From: CAWJHE01 sp964614855
GTDB lineage: Bacteria > Chloroflexota > Anaerolineae > Anaerolineales > UBA4823
Direction of reading: 5' to 3'
DNA length: 23,182 bases
NCBI GenBank assembly: GCA_964614855.1
Contig: CAZTMX010000025.1
Span: 1 to 23,182 of the forward strand
In this document: positions 1 to 7,375 of the stretch, in pieces
Numbering within the stretch: position 1 is the stretch's first letter
How the letters are laid out: each line of letters opens with the position of its first letter
Notes under the pieces: model-generated
The model's database searches: none
Seen by the model: only the letters and a program-made list of their open reading frames with translations
What the model was told of the DNA's origin: nothing
Translations under genes and position numbers: made by a program

Positions 1-1
1 C

Positions 2-550
2 AGCACAAAAATCCTGGCTATGATGCTCATCGGCGCGGGTTTAATGCTGATGGCGGTGGTCGCCTGGTTGGCGCTGCCAAAAGACGGGTTCACCTCCAGT
101 GAAACCGGTTATGATACTGCCGTGCCCTATGCAGTGGAATTTCCAGCGCCGGATCTCCAACTGGTGGACCTGGAAGGAAAGCCGGTCTCACTGGCGGATT
201 ACCAGGGTCAATTTGTGCTGCTCAATAACTGGGCGATTTGGTGCCCCCCGTGTAAAGCCGAGATGCCGGTGCTGCAAGCCTATTATGAAGCCCACCGCCA
301 CCAGGGCTTTACCCTCATTGGCATTGAGTCTGGTGAGACGCCGGAGGGGGTGGCCGAGTTTGTCCGGCAGAGCCGGTTGACCTTTCCTATCTGGCCTGAT
401 CCAGCGCAATTCTCAATGCAAGTTTTCAAGGCATCGATTTTACCCAATTCCTACTTGATCGACCGGTCTGGCACAGTGCGCCTGGCATGGACAGGCGCCA
501 TCAACCGTGAGATGCTGGAAAAATATGTAACCCCCCTCCTGGAGGAATAG
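2..550 (+). CDS. TlpA-like thioredoxin-fold protein (5' partial)
   Basis: Membrane-anchored thiol-disulfide oxidoreductase of the TlpA/ResA/redoxin type, expected to act on the outer face of the membrane. The frame is open to the left window edge, so the true start probably lies upstream. In-frame ATGs at 20 and 23 are alternatives, but the lysine just before them fits the n-region of a longer signal anchor. Counting from the ATG at 20, residues 2-19 are hydrophobic (anchor). The thioredoxin domain starts near residue 40, with the active site WCPPC at 74-78 and a cis-Pro candidate in ILPNSY. It ends 4 nt before the OsmC gene, whose ribosome-binding site lies inside its last codons, so the two are probably co-transcribed and coupled. 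Fold is certain; the electron partner (cytochrome maturation, other disulfides) cannot be told. Confidence 0.88.
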   Translation, partial: STKILAMMLIGAGLMLMAVVAWLALPKDGFTSSETGYDTAVPYAVEFPAPDLQLVDLEGKPVSLADYQGQFVLLNNWAIWCPPCKAEMPVLQAYYEAHRHQGFTLIGIESGETPEGVAEFVRQSRLTFPIWPDPAQFSMQVFKASILPNSYLIDRSGTVRLAWTGAINREMLEKYVTPLLEE

Positions 551-554
551 AAAT

Positions 555-1034
555 ATGGATGCAAAAGTAACCTGGCGTGGAAGAATGAGTTTTGATGGCC
601 TTGCCGATTCGCAGCACCTCATAGCCCTGGGCACCGACCCCGCAGTAGGTGGCGATAATGATGGAGCGCGCCCGATGGAGCTCATCGCTATGGGGTTGGC
701 TGGCTGTACAGCAATGGATGTGATTTCAATCCTGGATAAAAAACGCCAGCAGGTAACTGCGTTTGAAGTCCAGGTTCATGCAGCCCGTGCCGCAGAACAC
801 CCCAAGGTATTTACAGGCGCAGAAATAGCGTATTTTGTTACTGGAAAAGAGATAGACGAGGCCGCAGTCGTACGCGCCATCGAATTATCAGCCGTTCGTT
901 ACTGTCCCGCCCAGGCTATGTTTGCCAGGATTATGCCGCTTGCGTTGAAATACCACATCTACGAAGAAAATCCGGATGGTTCACCTATGTTGGTAAAAAG
1001 CGGCGAGTACCATCCTGCGCAAGCTGAAGGTTAA
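555..1034 (+). CDS. OsmC family peroxiredoxin
   Basis: OsmC/Ohr superfamily protein, 159 aa, the usual length. The family reduces organic hydroperoxides with a pair of cysteines in the cytoplasm. Both signature cysteines are visible: C51 in GLAGCTAMD and C117 in RYCPAQ. The pattern is closer to the general OsmC/YhfA branch than to true Ohr, so the substrate is uncertain. A strong GGAGG at 541-545 precedes the ATG at normal spacing and overlaps the end of the thioredoxin gene. Pairing with a TlpA-like protein suggests a small thiol/peroxide-defence operon (inference). The gene converges on the SHOCT-like operon, with 64 nt between stops. Confidence 0.92.
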   Translation: MDAKVTWRGRMSFDGLADSQHLIALGTDPAVGGDNDGARPMELIAMGLAGCTAMDVISILDKKRQQVTAFEVQVHAARAAEHPKVFTGAEIAYFVTGKEIDEAAVVRAIELSAVRYCPAQAMFARIMPLALKYHIYEENPDGSPMLVKSGEYHPAQAEG

Positions 1035-1057
1035 GTCGAAGGATACTTTTTATACTG

Positions 1058-1082
1058 GATCGTTTGGTCTTCTTACACGATC
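1058..1082. terminator. Weak hairpin between convergent genes
   Basis: GATCGT at 1058-1063 and ACGATC at 1077-1082 form a 6-bp stem with a 13-nt loop, in the gap between the stops of the OsmC gene and the SHOCT-like operon. There is no clear U tract on either strand. It could help end transcription from either side, but the evidence is thin. Confidence 0.2.
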
Positions 1083-1098
1083 GACACATGCGCGTGGC

Positions 1099-1473
1099 TT
1101 ACTCGATAAAAATCTCCACGTGCTCTTCGTCTTCTTCGTCGTAGACGTCGATAATCTTCCCTTCCGCACCAGCGTTGATGGCTTCTACCAGTTCGTCAAA
1201 TGCCACATCCGGCGCATATTTTGAGGCAATATTCAACCCCGCATCAATCAACCCCAACGGCAGACTGACTGTAGCCTTGGATTTGCCAGTGACGGTATCC
1301 GTCACCCGTACCCTCAGCATGCGCGCCCCGCCGCTGGCGCTGCGCACTGCTGGCTTGCGAGTGGGTTTGCGGCTTTCACTTAAAGTTGCCAGAAGCCTGG
1401 CGCCCTCTTCGGCAGTGATCTTTCCTTCATCGATCATTCGCAAAATTTTCATTCGTTCATCATTGGTTGCCAT
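1099..1473 (-). CDS. Small SHOCT-like domain protein
   Basis: Soluble 124-aa protein with no signal peptide or membrane segment. Residues 5-32 are a SHOCT-like module (ERMKILRMIDEGKIT then EEGARLLATL), the type found at the C-terminus of DUF2089 proteins and the N-terminus of YvlB/LiaX. A basic linker (33-50) follows. Residues 52-124 form a beta-rich domain ending in a very acidic stretch (YDEEDEEHVEIFIE). This C-terminal domain resembles the end of the next upstream gene product, including the VEIFIE/VEIYIG terminus, so the two are paralogs that differ by a membrane insertion. AAGGAGG precedes the ATG. Last gene of a four-gene operon, 12 nt after its neighbour. Molecular function unknown; a role in envelope-stress signalling is inferred from family context. 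Confidence 0.85.
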   Translation of the reverse strand: MATNDERMKILRMIDEGKITAEEGARLLATLSESRKPTRKPAVRSASGGARMLRVRVTDTVTGKSKATVSLPLGLIDAGLNIASKYAPDVAFDELVEAINAGAEGKIIDVYDEEDEEHVEIFIE

Positions 1474-1485
1474 CGTCTGGCCTCC

Positions 1486-2214
1486 TTACCCGATATAAAT
1501 TTCAACTTTTTCACCCTTCTCTCCTTCATCTACCTGGATATAGATAGGATGCTCCGCATTGGCAGACTGGTTTACTGCCAGGATGATTTTATCCAGGGAG
1601 ACTTCCTGTACTTTGGGGATTCTATCCCCAAATGTGTGTAGAAACCACAGGGTTGGGCGGATGGGGATGGGAAAACTGAATGCAACATATGGCGGGCTTT
1701 TACCCAGCGCCTGCGTCACCCGTAAATGTATCCAAGGGGCAGTCTGCGACTGCCACGATAGGATAACGATCACCAACCCCAAAATAAATGGCAGGGTAGA
1801 AATCACAAACCAGAAGCCCAGTCCGGAGTGCTGGAGTACCCAGTACATCAACCAGCCGCCCAGAGCCAGGATCCCCACGCCAATCCAAAGTGGGATCATC
1901 CAAAAACGCCGCCAGCGGGCTGCTTCCGGCGGCAGTCCGCCAGGTTGTGGTTCGAGAAACTCCTGCTGTTCCGTATCGAAGACGGCGGTTTCAGCAGGAA
2001 ATCCCGCTTTTATACCCGGCAGTGCTGTCTCGACGGCGGGTGGAACAGCCTCTACGCCGGCTGCTTCGGGTACACTTTCGCTTTCATCCAGGAAATCCCC
2101 TTCATCCTGATCTTCCGACTCAAGCGCCTGCAAGAGCTTTACCCCCTGGTCTGGGGTAATCTGCCCGCGCTCGATCATATCCAAAATTTGCATTCGCTCG
2201 GCTTCGTCAGACAT
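1486..2214 (-). CDS. SHOCT-like domain protein with two TM helices
   Basis: 242 aa. Residues 1-32 are the shared SHOCT-like module (ERMQILDMIERGQIT, then QGVKLLQAL). Residues 33-98 form an acidic, Pro/Ala-rich, probably disordered linker. Two membrane helices lie at about 105-127 and 131-153, giving a helical hairpin with both ends on the same, probably cytoplasmic, side. Residues 163-242 repeat the C-terminal beta domain of the neighbouring 124-aa protein (LRVTQ near 165, VSLDKIILAVNQ near 205, VEIYIG at the end). It therefore looks like a membrane-tethered version of that protein. AAGG precedes the start. Sits 11 nt after the DUF4097 gene. No enzymatic motif is visible. Confidence 0.83.
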   Translation of the reverse strand: MSDEAERMQILDMIERGQITPDQGVKLLQALESEDQDEGDFLDESESVPEAAGVEAVPPAVETALPGIKAGFPAETAVFDTEQQEFLEPQPGGLPPEAARWRRFWMIPLWIGVGILALGGWLMYWVLQHSGLGFWFVISTLPFILGLVIVILSWQSQTAPWIHLRVTQALGKSPPYVAFSFPIPIRPTLWFLHTFGDRIPKVQEVSLDKIILAVNQSANAEHPIYIQVDEGEKGEKVEIYIG

Positions 2215-2225
2215 TTCAACCTTGC

Positions 2226-3503
2226 CTATTCTTTGCCTTCCAGGGCAGAAAGCAAGCGATCCGCTTCATCCAGGGAGATTTTTTTCTGCTCCAGCATGCG
2301 CAGGATCATCAGGCGCTCTTCTTCGCTCACCTGCTCTGCCGGTTGTGGTGGCGCTGGCGGAACTGGCGGGATAGGCGGAGCAGGCGGCATATTAGGGCGT
2401 TCTAACCCCCAGCCGCGCTTACTGCGCGCCTGGGTGCGGGTCTCTGCTGCCTGAGCCCTGGCTTCACTCTGCCGGCGCGCTGTTTCCAGTTTGTGCTCCA
2501 ATTTTTCCTGGGCGCGGCGCACTTTTTCCTGTGTACGCGCCGTCTCCCTTTCGCTCACCAGGCGCGCTTGCTCGAGAATCTTGCTCACATGTTCGGCATC
2601 CATCCCGGCGCGGTTCAATTGGCTGGACACGCGCTCCATCTGTGCGCTGATCTGCTGGGAAATCATCCCCATTTGAGAAGAAATTTGGGCTTCCACCTGC
2701 TGTGCGATCTGCTGGCTGAAATCCTCAGACCACGACCCGATATCTCCCGTGGTTGCCTGGTTATCACAAAACAGATACAGCCCACCGCTCGCCGACAAGG
2801 AGATTTTCTGCTCCGCCCCACCCAGGGATAAGGAGATATGACGTTCTCGGTGCACATGGGCTGCATCGGGTAATTTTACTTTGATCGTTTCAGCATCGCT
2901 GGTTAGCTCAAACGCAGCACTGACCTCCTGTGTAAATGTACAGTGCAGGTTGCCATCCGCATGCACCTGGAACGCGCCTGTGATGGGCATATCCATACGC
3001 AGACGCACATTCCCACTGGAGGTGGCTTCCAGAATCCCAGCAATGTCTCGTAAATCCAGGTTGCCCTGCACCTCATGCAAAATGCAGTTTCCCAGGATTT
3101 CCCGCACGGCTGCATTGCCAAAAACAGCATCCGCACTCAAGGAACCGTCCACTTCTTTAGCGGAAAAATCGCCATGGACTGTCCCGATTTGGGTCGGTCC
3201 CACGGTGCGCATGGTTAGGGACCCGTGCACATCAGCGATATCCAGGTCATCGGACAGGTATTTGAAATGCGCATCCCCATGGACAGAACCCACCTGCAGG
3301 GTGGCTGTGCGCGGTACACGGATCTCACAATCATCCTGGCAGGAGATATGGATCGTATTCTCGTCAGCCTCCAACGCCAGTTGATCGGGGTCCGCATGCA
3401 CGTCCACCCTGGGCTCATCCCACCCTTTGATCACCAGGTCTCCCATTACCTGCCCAATAATCAGTTCGGGGGTCATACCGGTAGAAATGGATTGGTTGTT
3501 CAT
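2226..3503 (-). CDS. DUF4097-type beta-repeat protein with SHOCT-like C-terminus
   Basis: 425 aa with no signal peptide or membrane helix. Residues ~15-245 are a DUF4097/putative adhesin beta domain. Between residues 111 and 156 glycines recur every nine residues (111, 120, 129, 138, 147, 156) in the pattern (V/I)xG(D/S/N), as expected for a beta-solenoid or stacked sheet. Residues ~262-360 are Gln/Glu/Arg-rich with coiled-coil character. Residues 371-389 form a proline-rich linker. Residues 394-423 are the SHOCT-like module (ERLMILRMLEQKKIS, then EADRLLSAL). LiaX/YvlB of Firmicutes combine the same two domains in the opposite order; LiaX senses envelope-active antimicrobials, so an envelope-stress role is plausible here. 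The start has GGAGG upstream and lies 1 nt after the DUF2089 stop, so the genes are tightly coupled. Confidence 0.85.
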   Translation of the reverse strand: MNNQSISTGMTPELIIGQVMGDLVIKGWDEPRVDVHADPDQLALEADENTIHISCQDDCEIRVPRTATLQVGSVHGDAHFKYLSDDLDIADVHGSLTMRTVGPTQIGTVHGDFSAKEVDGSLSADAVFGNAAVREILGNCILHEVQGNLDLRDIAGILEATSSGNVRLRMDMPITGAFQVHADGNLHCTFTQEVSAAFELTSDAETIKVKLPDAAHVHRERHISLSLGGAEQKISLSASGGLYLFCDNQATTGDIGSWSEDFSQQIAQQVEAQISSQMGMISQQISAQMERVSSQLNRAGMDAEHVSKILEQARLVSERETARTQEKVRRAQEKLEHKLETARRQSEARAQAAETRTQARSKRGWGLERPNMPPAPPIPPVPPAPPQPAEQVSEEERLMILRMLEQKKISLDEADRLLSALEGKE

Positions 3504-3504
3504 C

Positions 3505-3891
3505 CTATTCCTCCGCTTCTTTCAGAAGACGCATCGCCTCATCGGCGCTGATCAGGCCTTTATCCAGGTCTTCCAGAATACGCTGCCGTTCCTGGTCGGT
3601 CAGACCCATCGGACCTTCGCTGCTGCCCGGCTCATACCCAAGGGCGCGGATGATTTCGTGCAGGCGATTGCGGATGGTGGGGTATGAAAGGCCGATTTCA
3701 TCTTCCATGCGGTTGATTTTTCCTTCGCAGCGTACAAAGGTCTCGACAAAACTGAGTTGTTCATGGGTCAACTGGCTGAAATAACCGCCAGAAAACCGGC
3801 TTTCAATCGTCGTATCGCAGTCGTGACAATATAACCTGGTCACCACGATTTCCCCTCCGCACAGGGGACATTTTGTTGGCAATTTATTCAT
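3505..3891 (-). CDS. DUF2089 zinc-ribbon/HTH protein, likely operon regulator
   Basis: 128 aa from the ATG at 3891. This start is preferred over an in-frame one 14 codons upstream because GGAG sits 7-9 nt before it and the protein then begins with the family's MNKLPTKCPLCGG. The zinc ribbon uses C8, C11, C22 and C25. Residues ~43-85 form a helix-turn-helix-like segment (LSFVETFVRCEGKINRMEDE, then GLSYPTIRNRL). Residues 98-126 are the SHOCT-like module that closes DUF2089 proteins. First gene of the four-gene operon. The HTH, its first position and the palindrome at the promoter suggest autoregulation (inference). The domain assignment is secure; DNA binding is predicted only. Confidence 0.88.
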   Translation of the reverse strand: MNKLPTKCPLCGGEIVVTRLYCHDCDTTIESRFSGGYFSQLTHEQLSFVETFVRCEGKINRMEDEIGLSYPTIRNRLHEIIRALGYEPGSSEGPMGLTDQERQRILEDLDKGLISADEAMRLLKEAEE

Positions 3892-3989
3892 GCAAGTCTC
3901 CAGTCTCGAAAAGCTCAGCAGATAATGAGCCAATTTCCGAAAATGTACAAAACCTGAAGTCGTAAATATTAAATCAAAATCAATTGATG

Positions 3990-4002
3990 CCGGATAATCC
4001 GG
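3990..4002. promoter_or_regulatory. 13-bp palindrome at predicted transcription start, possible operator
   Basis: CCGGAT-A-ATCCGG is a perfect 6-1-6 inverted repeat. It lies immediately downstream of the consensus promoter, at about +2 to +14 of the predicted transcript. That position suits a repressor operator, with the DUF2089 HTH protein as the obvious candidate ligand (inference). Confidence 0.45.
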
Positions 4003-4010
4003 TCAACTCC

Positions 4011-4039
4011 ATTATACAGAACTATATTAATTATGTCAA
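4011..4039 (-). promoter_or_regulatory. Perfect sigma-70 consensus promoter of the DUF2089 operon
   Basis: On the minus strand TTGACA (4039-4034), a 17-nt spacer and TATAAT (4016-4011) match the consensus at every position. Predicted start is near 4004, giving a leader of about 113 nt before the DUF2089 ATG at 3891. The surrounding 3892-4143 stretch is AT-rich and holds no other supported gene. Confidence 0.85.
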
Positions 4040-4143
4040 GAATTACTTTGTGAATATTGATAATTGTAGGGCTATTGTTGAATATTTCTTATTATTATTT
4101 TCTATTCGTCAGCAAAAACAGGTTGCGGTGCTGTCTCAAGTGA

Positions 4144-5709
4144 CTAGTCTGCCTTTTCTTCCACCGGCCTGTCGCTCTTAATAAAGCTGGCTGCATTGGA
4201 ACACACACAGGCAGTCACCGTCTGGGAGCTGCGTGTGAGTGTGCCCAGATATACCTCGCTGCCATTATGCGCTGTCCAACCCTCTAGATTAAACGCCAGG
4301 ATACCACCGCTTGTGCCCGCCGCCGGGATCCATTCCCCATTGTATTTGCGCGCAATATGCACATGCGTTCCGGTGCTGGTTCCGCCCTCGCAAGAGGGAT
4401 GACCAATAATGTCCCCTTGTGCGACCACCGTACCTAATGGAACCCGACCTTCTGTACCGACATGCAGGTAAAAAACATTCCACCCGGTACGTTCATCACC
4501 GTCGCCGTCCAGATCCAACATCACCTCACCGGTGGTCGAGCGCACAATGACACCCGGAGCCACTGCAGTCGCCCAGACCGCACTGGGCACGCAGCCAGAG
4601 AACTTGGATGGTGGAGCAAAGTCAAGCGCTGCCATGGGTTCGCCCGTTCCCCAACCAGTATGCGGTCCACCGGTCATCGCCCACACATCCCCTGGCTGGA
4701 AAGGCAGGATAAACTCCGGCTGCACCAGGCTGCCGGGTATGTGAGGTTGCTCATCTACCCAGGGATCGCCGAATAACTCACGATAGGTTTTAGCAAAGCC
4801 ATCGGGCGAGATCGCATGCAGATACGTTGGATAATCCAGCACGGTGTTGAAATAATTCATCAGGCTGACCGTAGCTGCGTTCTGCCAGGGGTCGAAACGT
4901 TCCAACCGCCCGTCTTTGTGTTCAATGGAAGTAAGCGAAAGGTTTTTATAGTTGTAATATCCATTGTTGAGAAAATTAGCTGCCCAGATCAGCTGCAAAT
5001 ACAGACCCTTTTGCCGCCAACTCTTCGCCATCAGCGGGTGGTCTTCTGTCTCACTGGATACTTCAGCCCGGCTCAGGGCTCCCGATTGGTACTCCAACAG
5101 CGCCAGTAACAACCTGGGGCTGACGCTGTAATTGCGTGCCACCAGCTCTACCATCTCTGCCCCGCTGCGGTTGGCATCAGAGACGTAGTTTGAATACTGG
5201 GCCAACCATCCCGAGGTGCCGGCGACAAACTGGAGCGTATCAAACCCCACTTGCACCGGCCCATTTACAAAGTAGCTGTCTGGCAGGATGCGGTACGGAG
5301 ACCCCCAGAGCGGGACATAATATACAGGGATTTTCATCGGCATCCCCGGCGGCATGGTTGTGGCAGACGGAGGGATAAACGAATTGGCTTCCAGGATCGC
5401 TTCTATCGTGGTATTAAAGCGCCCTGCCAGGAAAGTAAGGGTATCACCAGACTGAGCAGTATAGTCCACCAGTTCGCCCGGCTGGTAGCGCGGCCGCTCT
5501 GGATACCAGGGGGTTGGGGAAGCTTGCAGGGTTGCTGCGACGGGTTCGACCACCTCCGCCGCGACCGCGGTCACAGTCTGCAGTGCAGCAGCATCCTGGG
5601 AATAGCCAGAAGCCACAACCGGCTGGCAGCCTGTTGTTAGCAGCGCAAGGACAGCCAGGAAGCGATACGCATATGCAGAAATTAAGCGAAAAATACTTCG
5701 AATGGACAT
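4144..5709 (-). CDS. LysM-M23A peptidase lipoprotein, paralog 1
   Basis: 521 aa from the ATG at 5709. The frame extends further upstream, but this start gives a normal lipoprotein signal peptide with lipobox LTTGC (C28) and avoids overlap with the preceding gene. LysM-like domain at ~80-128. Residues ~180-300 resemble a lytic transglycosylase fold (SPRLLLALLEYQSG), but the catalytic Glu position is Gln. The M23 domain (~340-465) has H350, D363, H416 (YLHV), H449 and H451. The H-x12-D spacing and the SCEGGTSTGTHVH block match the M23A LasA/beta-lytic group rather than HxxxD-type M23B. C373 and C440 are conserved in all three paralogs and may form a disulfide. A DLDGDG loop sits inside the domain at 399-404. 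Expected role: cutting peptide bridges in peptidoglycan at the cell surface. Last of three tandem copies. Confidence 0.86.
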   Translation of the reverse strand: MSIRSIFRLISAYAYRFLAVLALLTTGCQPVVASGYSQDAAALQTVTAVAAEVVEPVAATLQASPTPWYPERPRYQPGELVDYTAQSGDTLTFLAGRFNTTIEAILEANSFIPPSATTMPPGMPMKIPVYYVPLWGSPYRILPDSYFVNGPVQVGFDTLQFVAGTSGWLAQYSNYVSDANRSGAEMVELVARNYSVSPRLLLALLEYQSGALSRAEVSSETEDHPLMAKSWRQKGLYLQLIWAANFLNNGYYNYKNLSLTSIEHKDGRLERFDPWQNAATVSLMNYFNTVLDYPTYLHAISPDGFAKTYRELFGDPWVDEQPHIPGSLVQPEFILPFQPGDVWAMTGGPHTGWGTGEPMAALDFAPPSKFSGCVPSAVWATAVAPGVIVRSTTGEVMLDLDGDGDERTGWNVFYLHVGTEGRVPLGTVVAQGDIIGHPSCEGGTSTGTHVHIARKYNGEWIPAAGTSGGILAFNLEGWTAHNGSEVYLGTLTRSSQTVTACVCSNAASFIKSDRPVEEKAD

Positions 5710-5734
5710 GAATGGAATACCCACAAACGCCGGT

Positions 5735-7369
5735 TTACGGGTCCTCATCCGTACGTATGATAAAAGAGGCGGCATTGCTGCAAGTACATGCCGTGATTGT
5801 AACACCATCGCGGGTCATGGTTCCCAGGTAAGCTTTTTCACCAGCCTGGGACACCCAGCCCCCCAAGTTAAAGGGCAGTGGACCATCTGCAGGCACCCAC
5901 TCGCCGTTAAACTTACGGGCAATGTGGATATGCGTGCCGGTGGCAAAACCACCTTCGCAGGAGGCGTGCCCGATTTTTTCGCCCTGTGTAACCCAGGAAC
6001 CCAGGGGGATCCGGTCGCGCGCAGCAACATGCAAATATACGATCACCCAGCCTGTCTGCTCATGACCGTCGCCGTCCAGATCAATAACCACCAGCCCCGG
6101 GCCCGTGCGCACAACCAGTCCAGAAGCTGCAGCCACCACCCAGGTATCCGAGTCCACACAGCCGGATTCGTTGGTGCCCGGGGCGAAATCCAGCGCAGCA
6201 TAGGCGCCGTCTTTTTCCCAGGCGCCGTGCGGACCACCGGTGTAAGCCCAGGTCCAGTTACGGTCAAAGGGCAAGATCAGGGAAGGTTGGCTGGCGCCTG
6301 GAGGAAAGAGTGGTTCTACCGTCTGGGCGCGCGTCCAGGGATTGCCGAACATGTTGGCATACAGCGCAGGAAAACCATTTAACGGATCGATCGCACTTTG
6401 CCATCCCTGGCTGTCATAGCGCTGGGCAAAATAATATTGCAGCGCCGCCGTACCCGCGTTCATGTCGGGCGCTAAACGGGCGCTGACCCCATCAGAGAAA
6501 TGGATTTCCGTCAAACGGCCTTCGCGGTAATCATAATAGCCAATGGAAAGCTGGTTAACCACCCAGACTAACTGGTTATACAACCCTTTTTCAATGGGTA
6601 ACAGTACGCCCAATGGGTATTCTACCAGCTTTGCGTTCTCGGGCGCACCGTACACCCAGCCGCCGTGAAATTCAAGCAGAGCCAGGAGTAAGCGCGGGTT
6701 GATCGAATTTTCCAACGCCACCCGCATGATAATCTCTGCGCCCGATTTCATACCGGTGCTTTTGTGCCATTCCTTGAATGTGCTCAAATATCCCCCCGCC
6801 TGACCGGCAAAAGACACCGCATCAAAGCTCGCAGCCGACGGCGAATATACCACTTCGCTATCCGGTAGTAATTGCTGCGAGGAGGTGGTATCTCCCAGGC
6901 GGCGCGGGATAACCAGCAATTGCCCGGGCGTGATAAAGCCTTCCGTGGCGATCGGCCCCGCCGAAACAATCTCAGATGGATTGACGCCAAAGCGTACCGC
7001 AACGACCGGCAGCGTATCGGCAGCCTGGGCGTAATACAGGATTGGCGTGTCATTTTCCACCGCTCCAGGCGGCATGGCAGATGGCAAGAGGGGGGTAGGC
7101 GCCATAAAGAGCGGCTGGACGGTTGCCTGGGGAACGGGTTCTATCACCCCGGGTGTGACTGCGCTTTGCATGGGGTCCGTGCCGGGTTCAGGGGTCCACG
7201 CCAACTCAGCAGCCGGCTCCTGGTAGGAGCCACCTGATAAGACACTTAAAACCGGTTGTGGGGTGGGCGGGGCATACGGCGGAATCCAATACACTACCCC
7301 TGCTGTACAGGATGACAACAGCAGTGCCAGCAATAGTATAAGCACAACAGGAGGGGTAAACTTCTTCAT
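5735..7369 (-). CDS. LysM-M23A peptidase lipoprotein, paralog 2
   Basis: 544 aa. Signal peptide with lipobox LSSC (C21), then a Pro-rich spacer. Degenerate LysM-like domain at ~110-156 (ADTLPVVAVRFGVNPSEI, then PGQLLVIP). The transglycosylase-like region at ~205-330 reads LLLALLEFHGGW, so the usual catalytic Glu-Ser is His-Gly and activity is doubtful. M23A domain at ~370-495: H381, D394, H447, H480 and H482, with DLDGDG at 430-435 and conserved C404/C471. The C-terminal tail (CTCSNAASF) is shared with paralog 1 only. It starts 6 nt after the stop of paralog 3 with no obvious Shine-Dalgarno sequence, which fits translational coupling. Middle gene of the tandem array; probable surface peptidoglycan endopeptidase. 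Confidence 0.87.
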   Translation of the reverse strand: MKKFTPPVVLILLLALLLSSCTAGVVYWIPPYAPPTPQPVLSVLSGGSYQEPAAELAWTPEPGTDPMQSAVTPGVIEPVPQATVQPLFMAPTPLLPSAMPPGAVENDTPILYYAQAADTLPVVAVRFGVNPSEIVSAGPIATEGFITPGQLLVIPRRLGDTTSSQQLLPDSEVVYSPSAASFDAVSFAGQAGGYLSTFKEWHKSTGMKSGAEIIMRVALENSINPRLLLALLEFHGGWVYGAPENAKLVEYPLGVLLPIEKGLYNQLVWVVNQLSIGYYDYREGRLTEIHFSDGVSARLAPDMNAGTAALQYYFAQRYDSQGWQSAIDPLNGFPALYANMFGNPWTRAQTVEPLFPPGASQPSLILPFDRNWTWAYTGGPHGAWEKDGAYAALDFAPGTNESGCVDSDTWVVAAASGLVVRTGPGLVVIDLDGDGHEQTGWVIVYLHVAARDRIPLGSWVTQGEKIGHASCEGGFATGTHIHIARKFNGEWVPADGPLPFNLGGWVSQAGEKAYLGTMTRDGVTITACTCSNAASFIIRTDEDP

Positions 7370-7375
7370 TGAAAA

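Noticed and set aside
1828..2454. Plus-strand open frame of 208 codons
   Set aside because: Antisense shadow spanning two well-supported genes of the SHOCT-like operon; composition is not protein-like.
5702..6382. Long plus-strand open frame of 226 codons
   Set aside because: It is antisense to the M23 domain of paralog 2, whose catalytic motifs are intact; the frame has no domain pattern and no ribosome-binding site.
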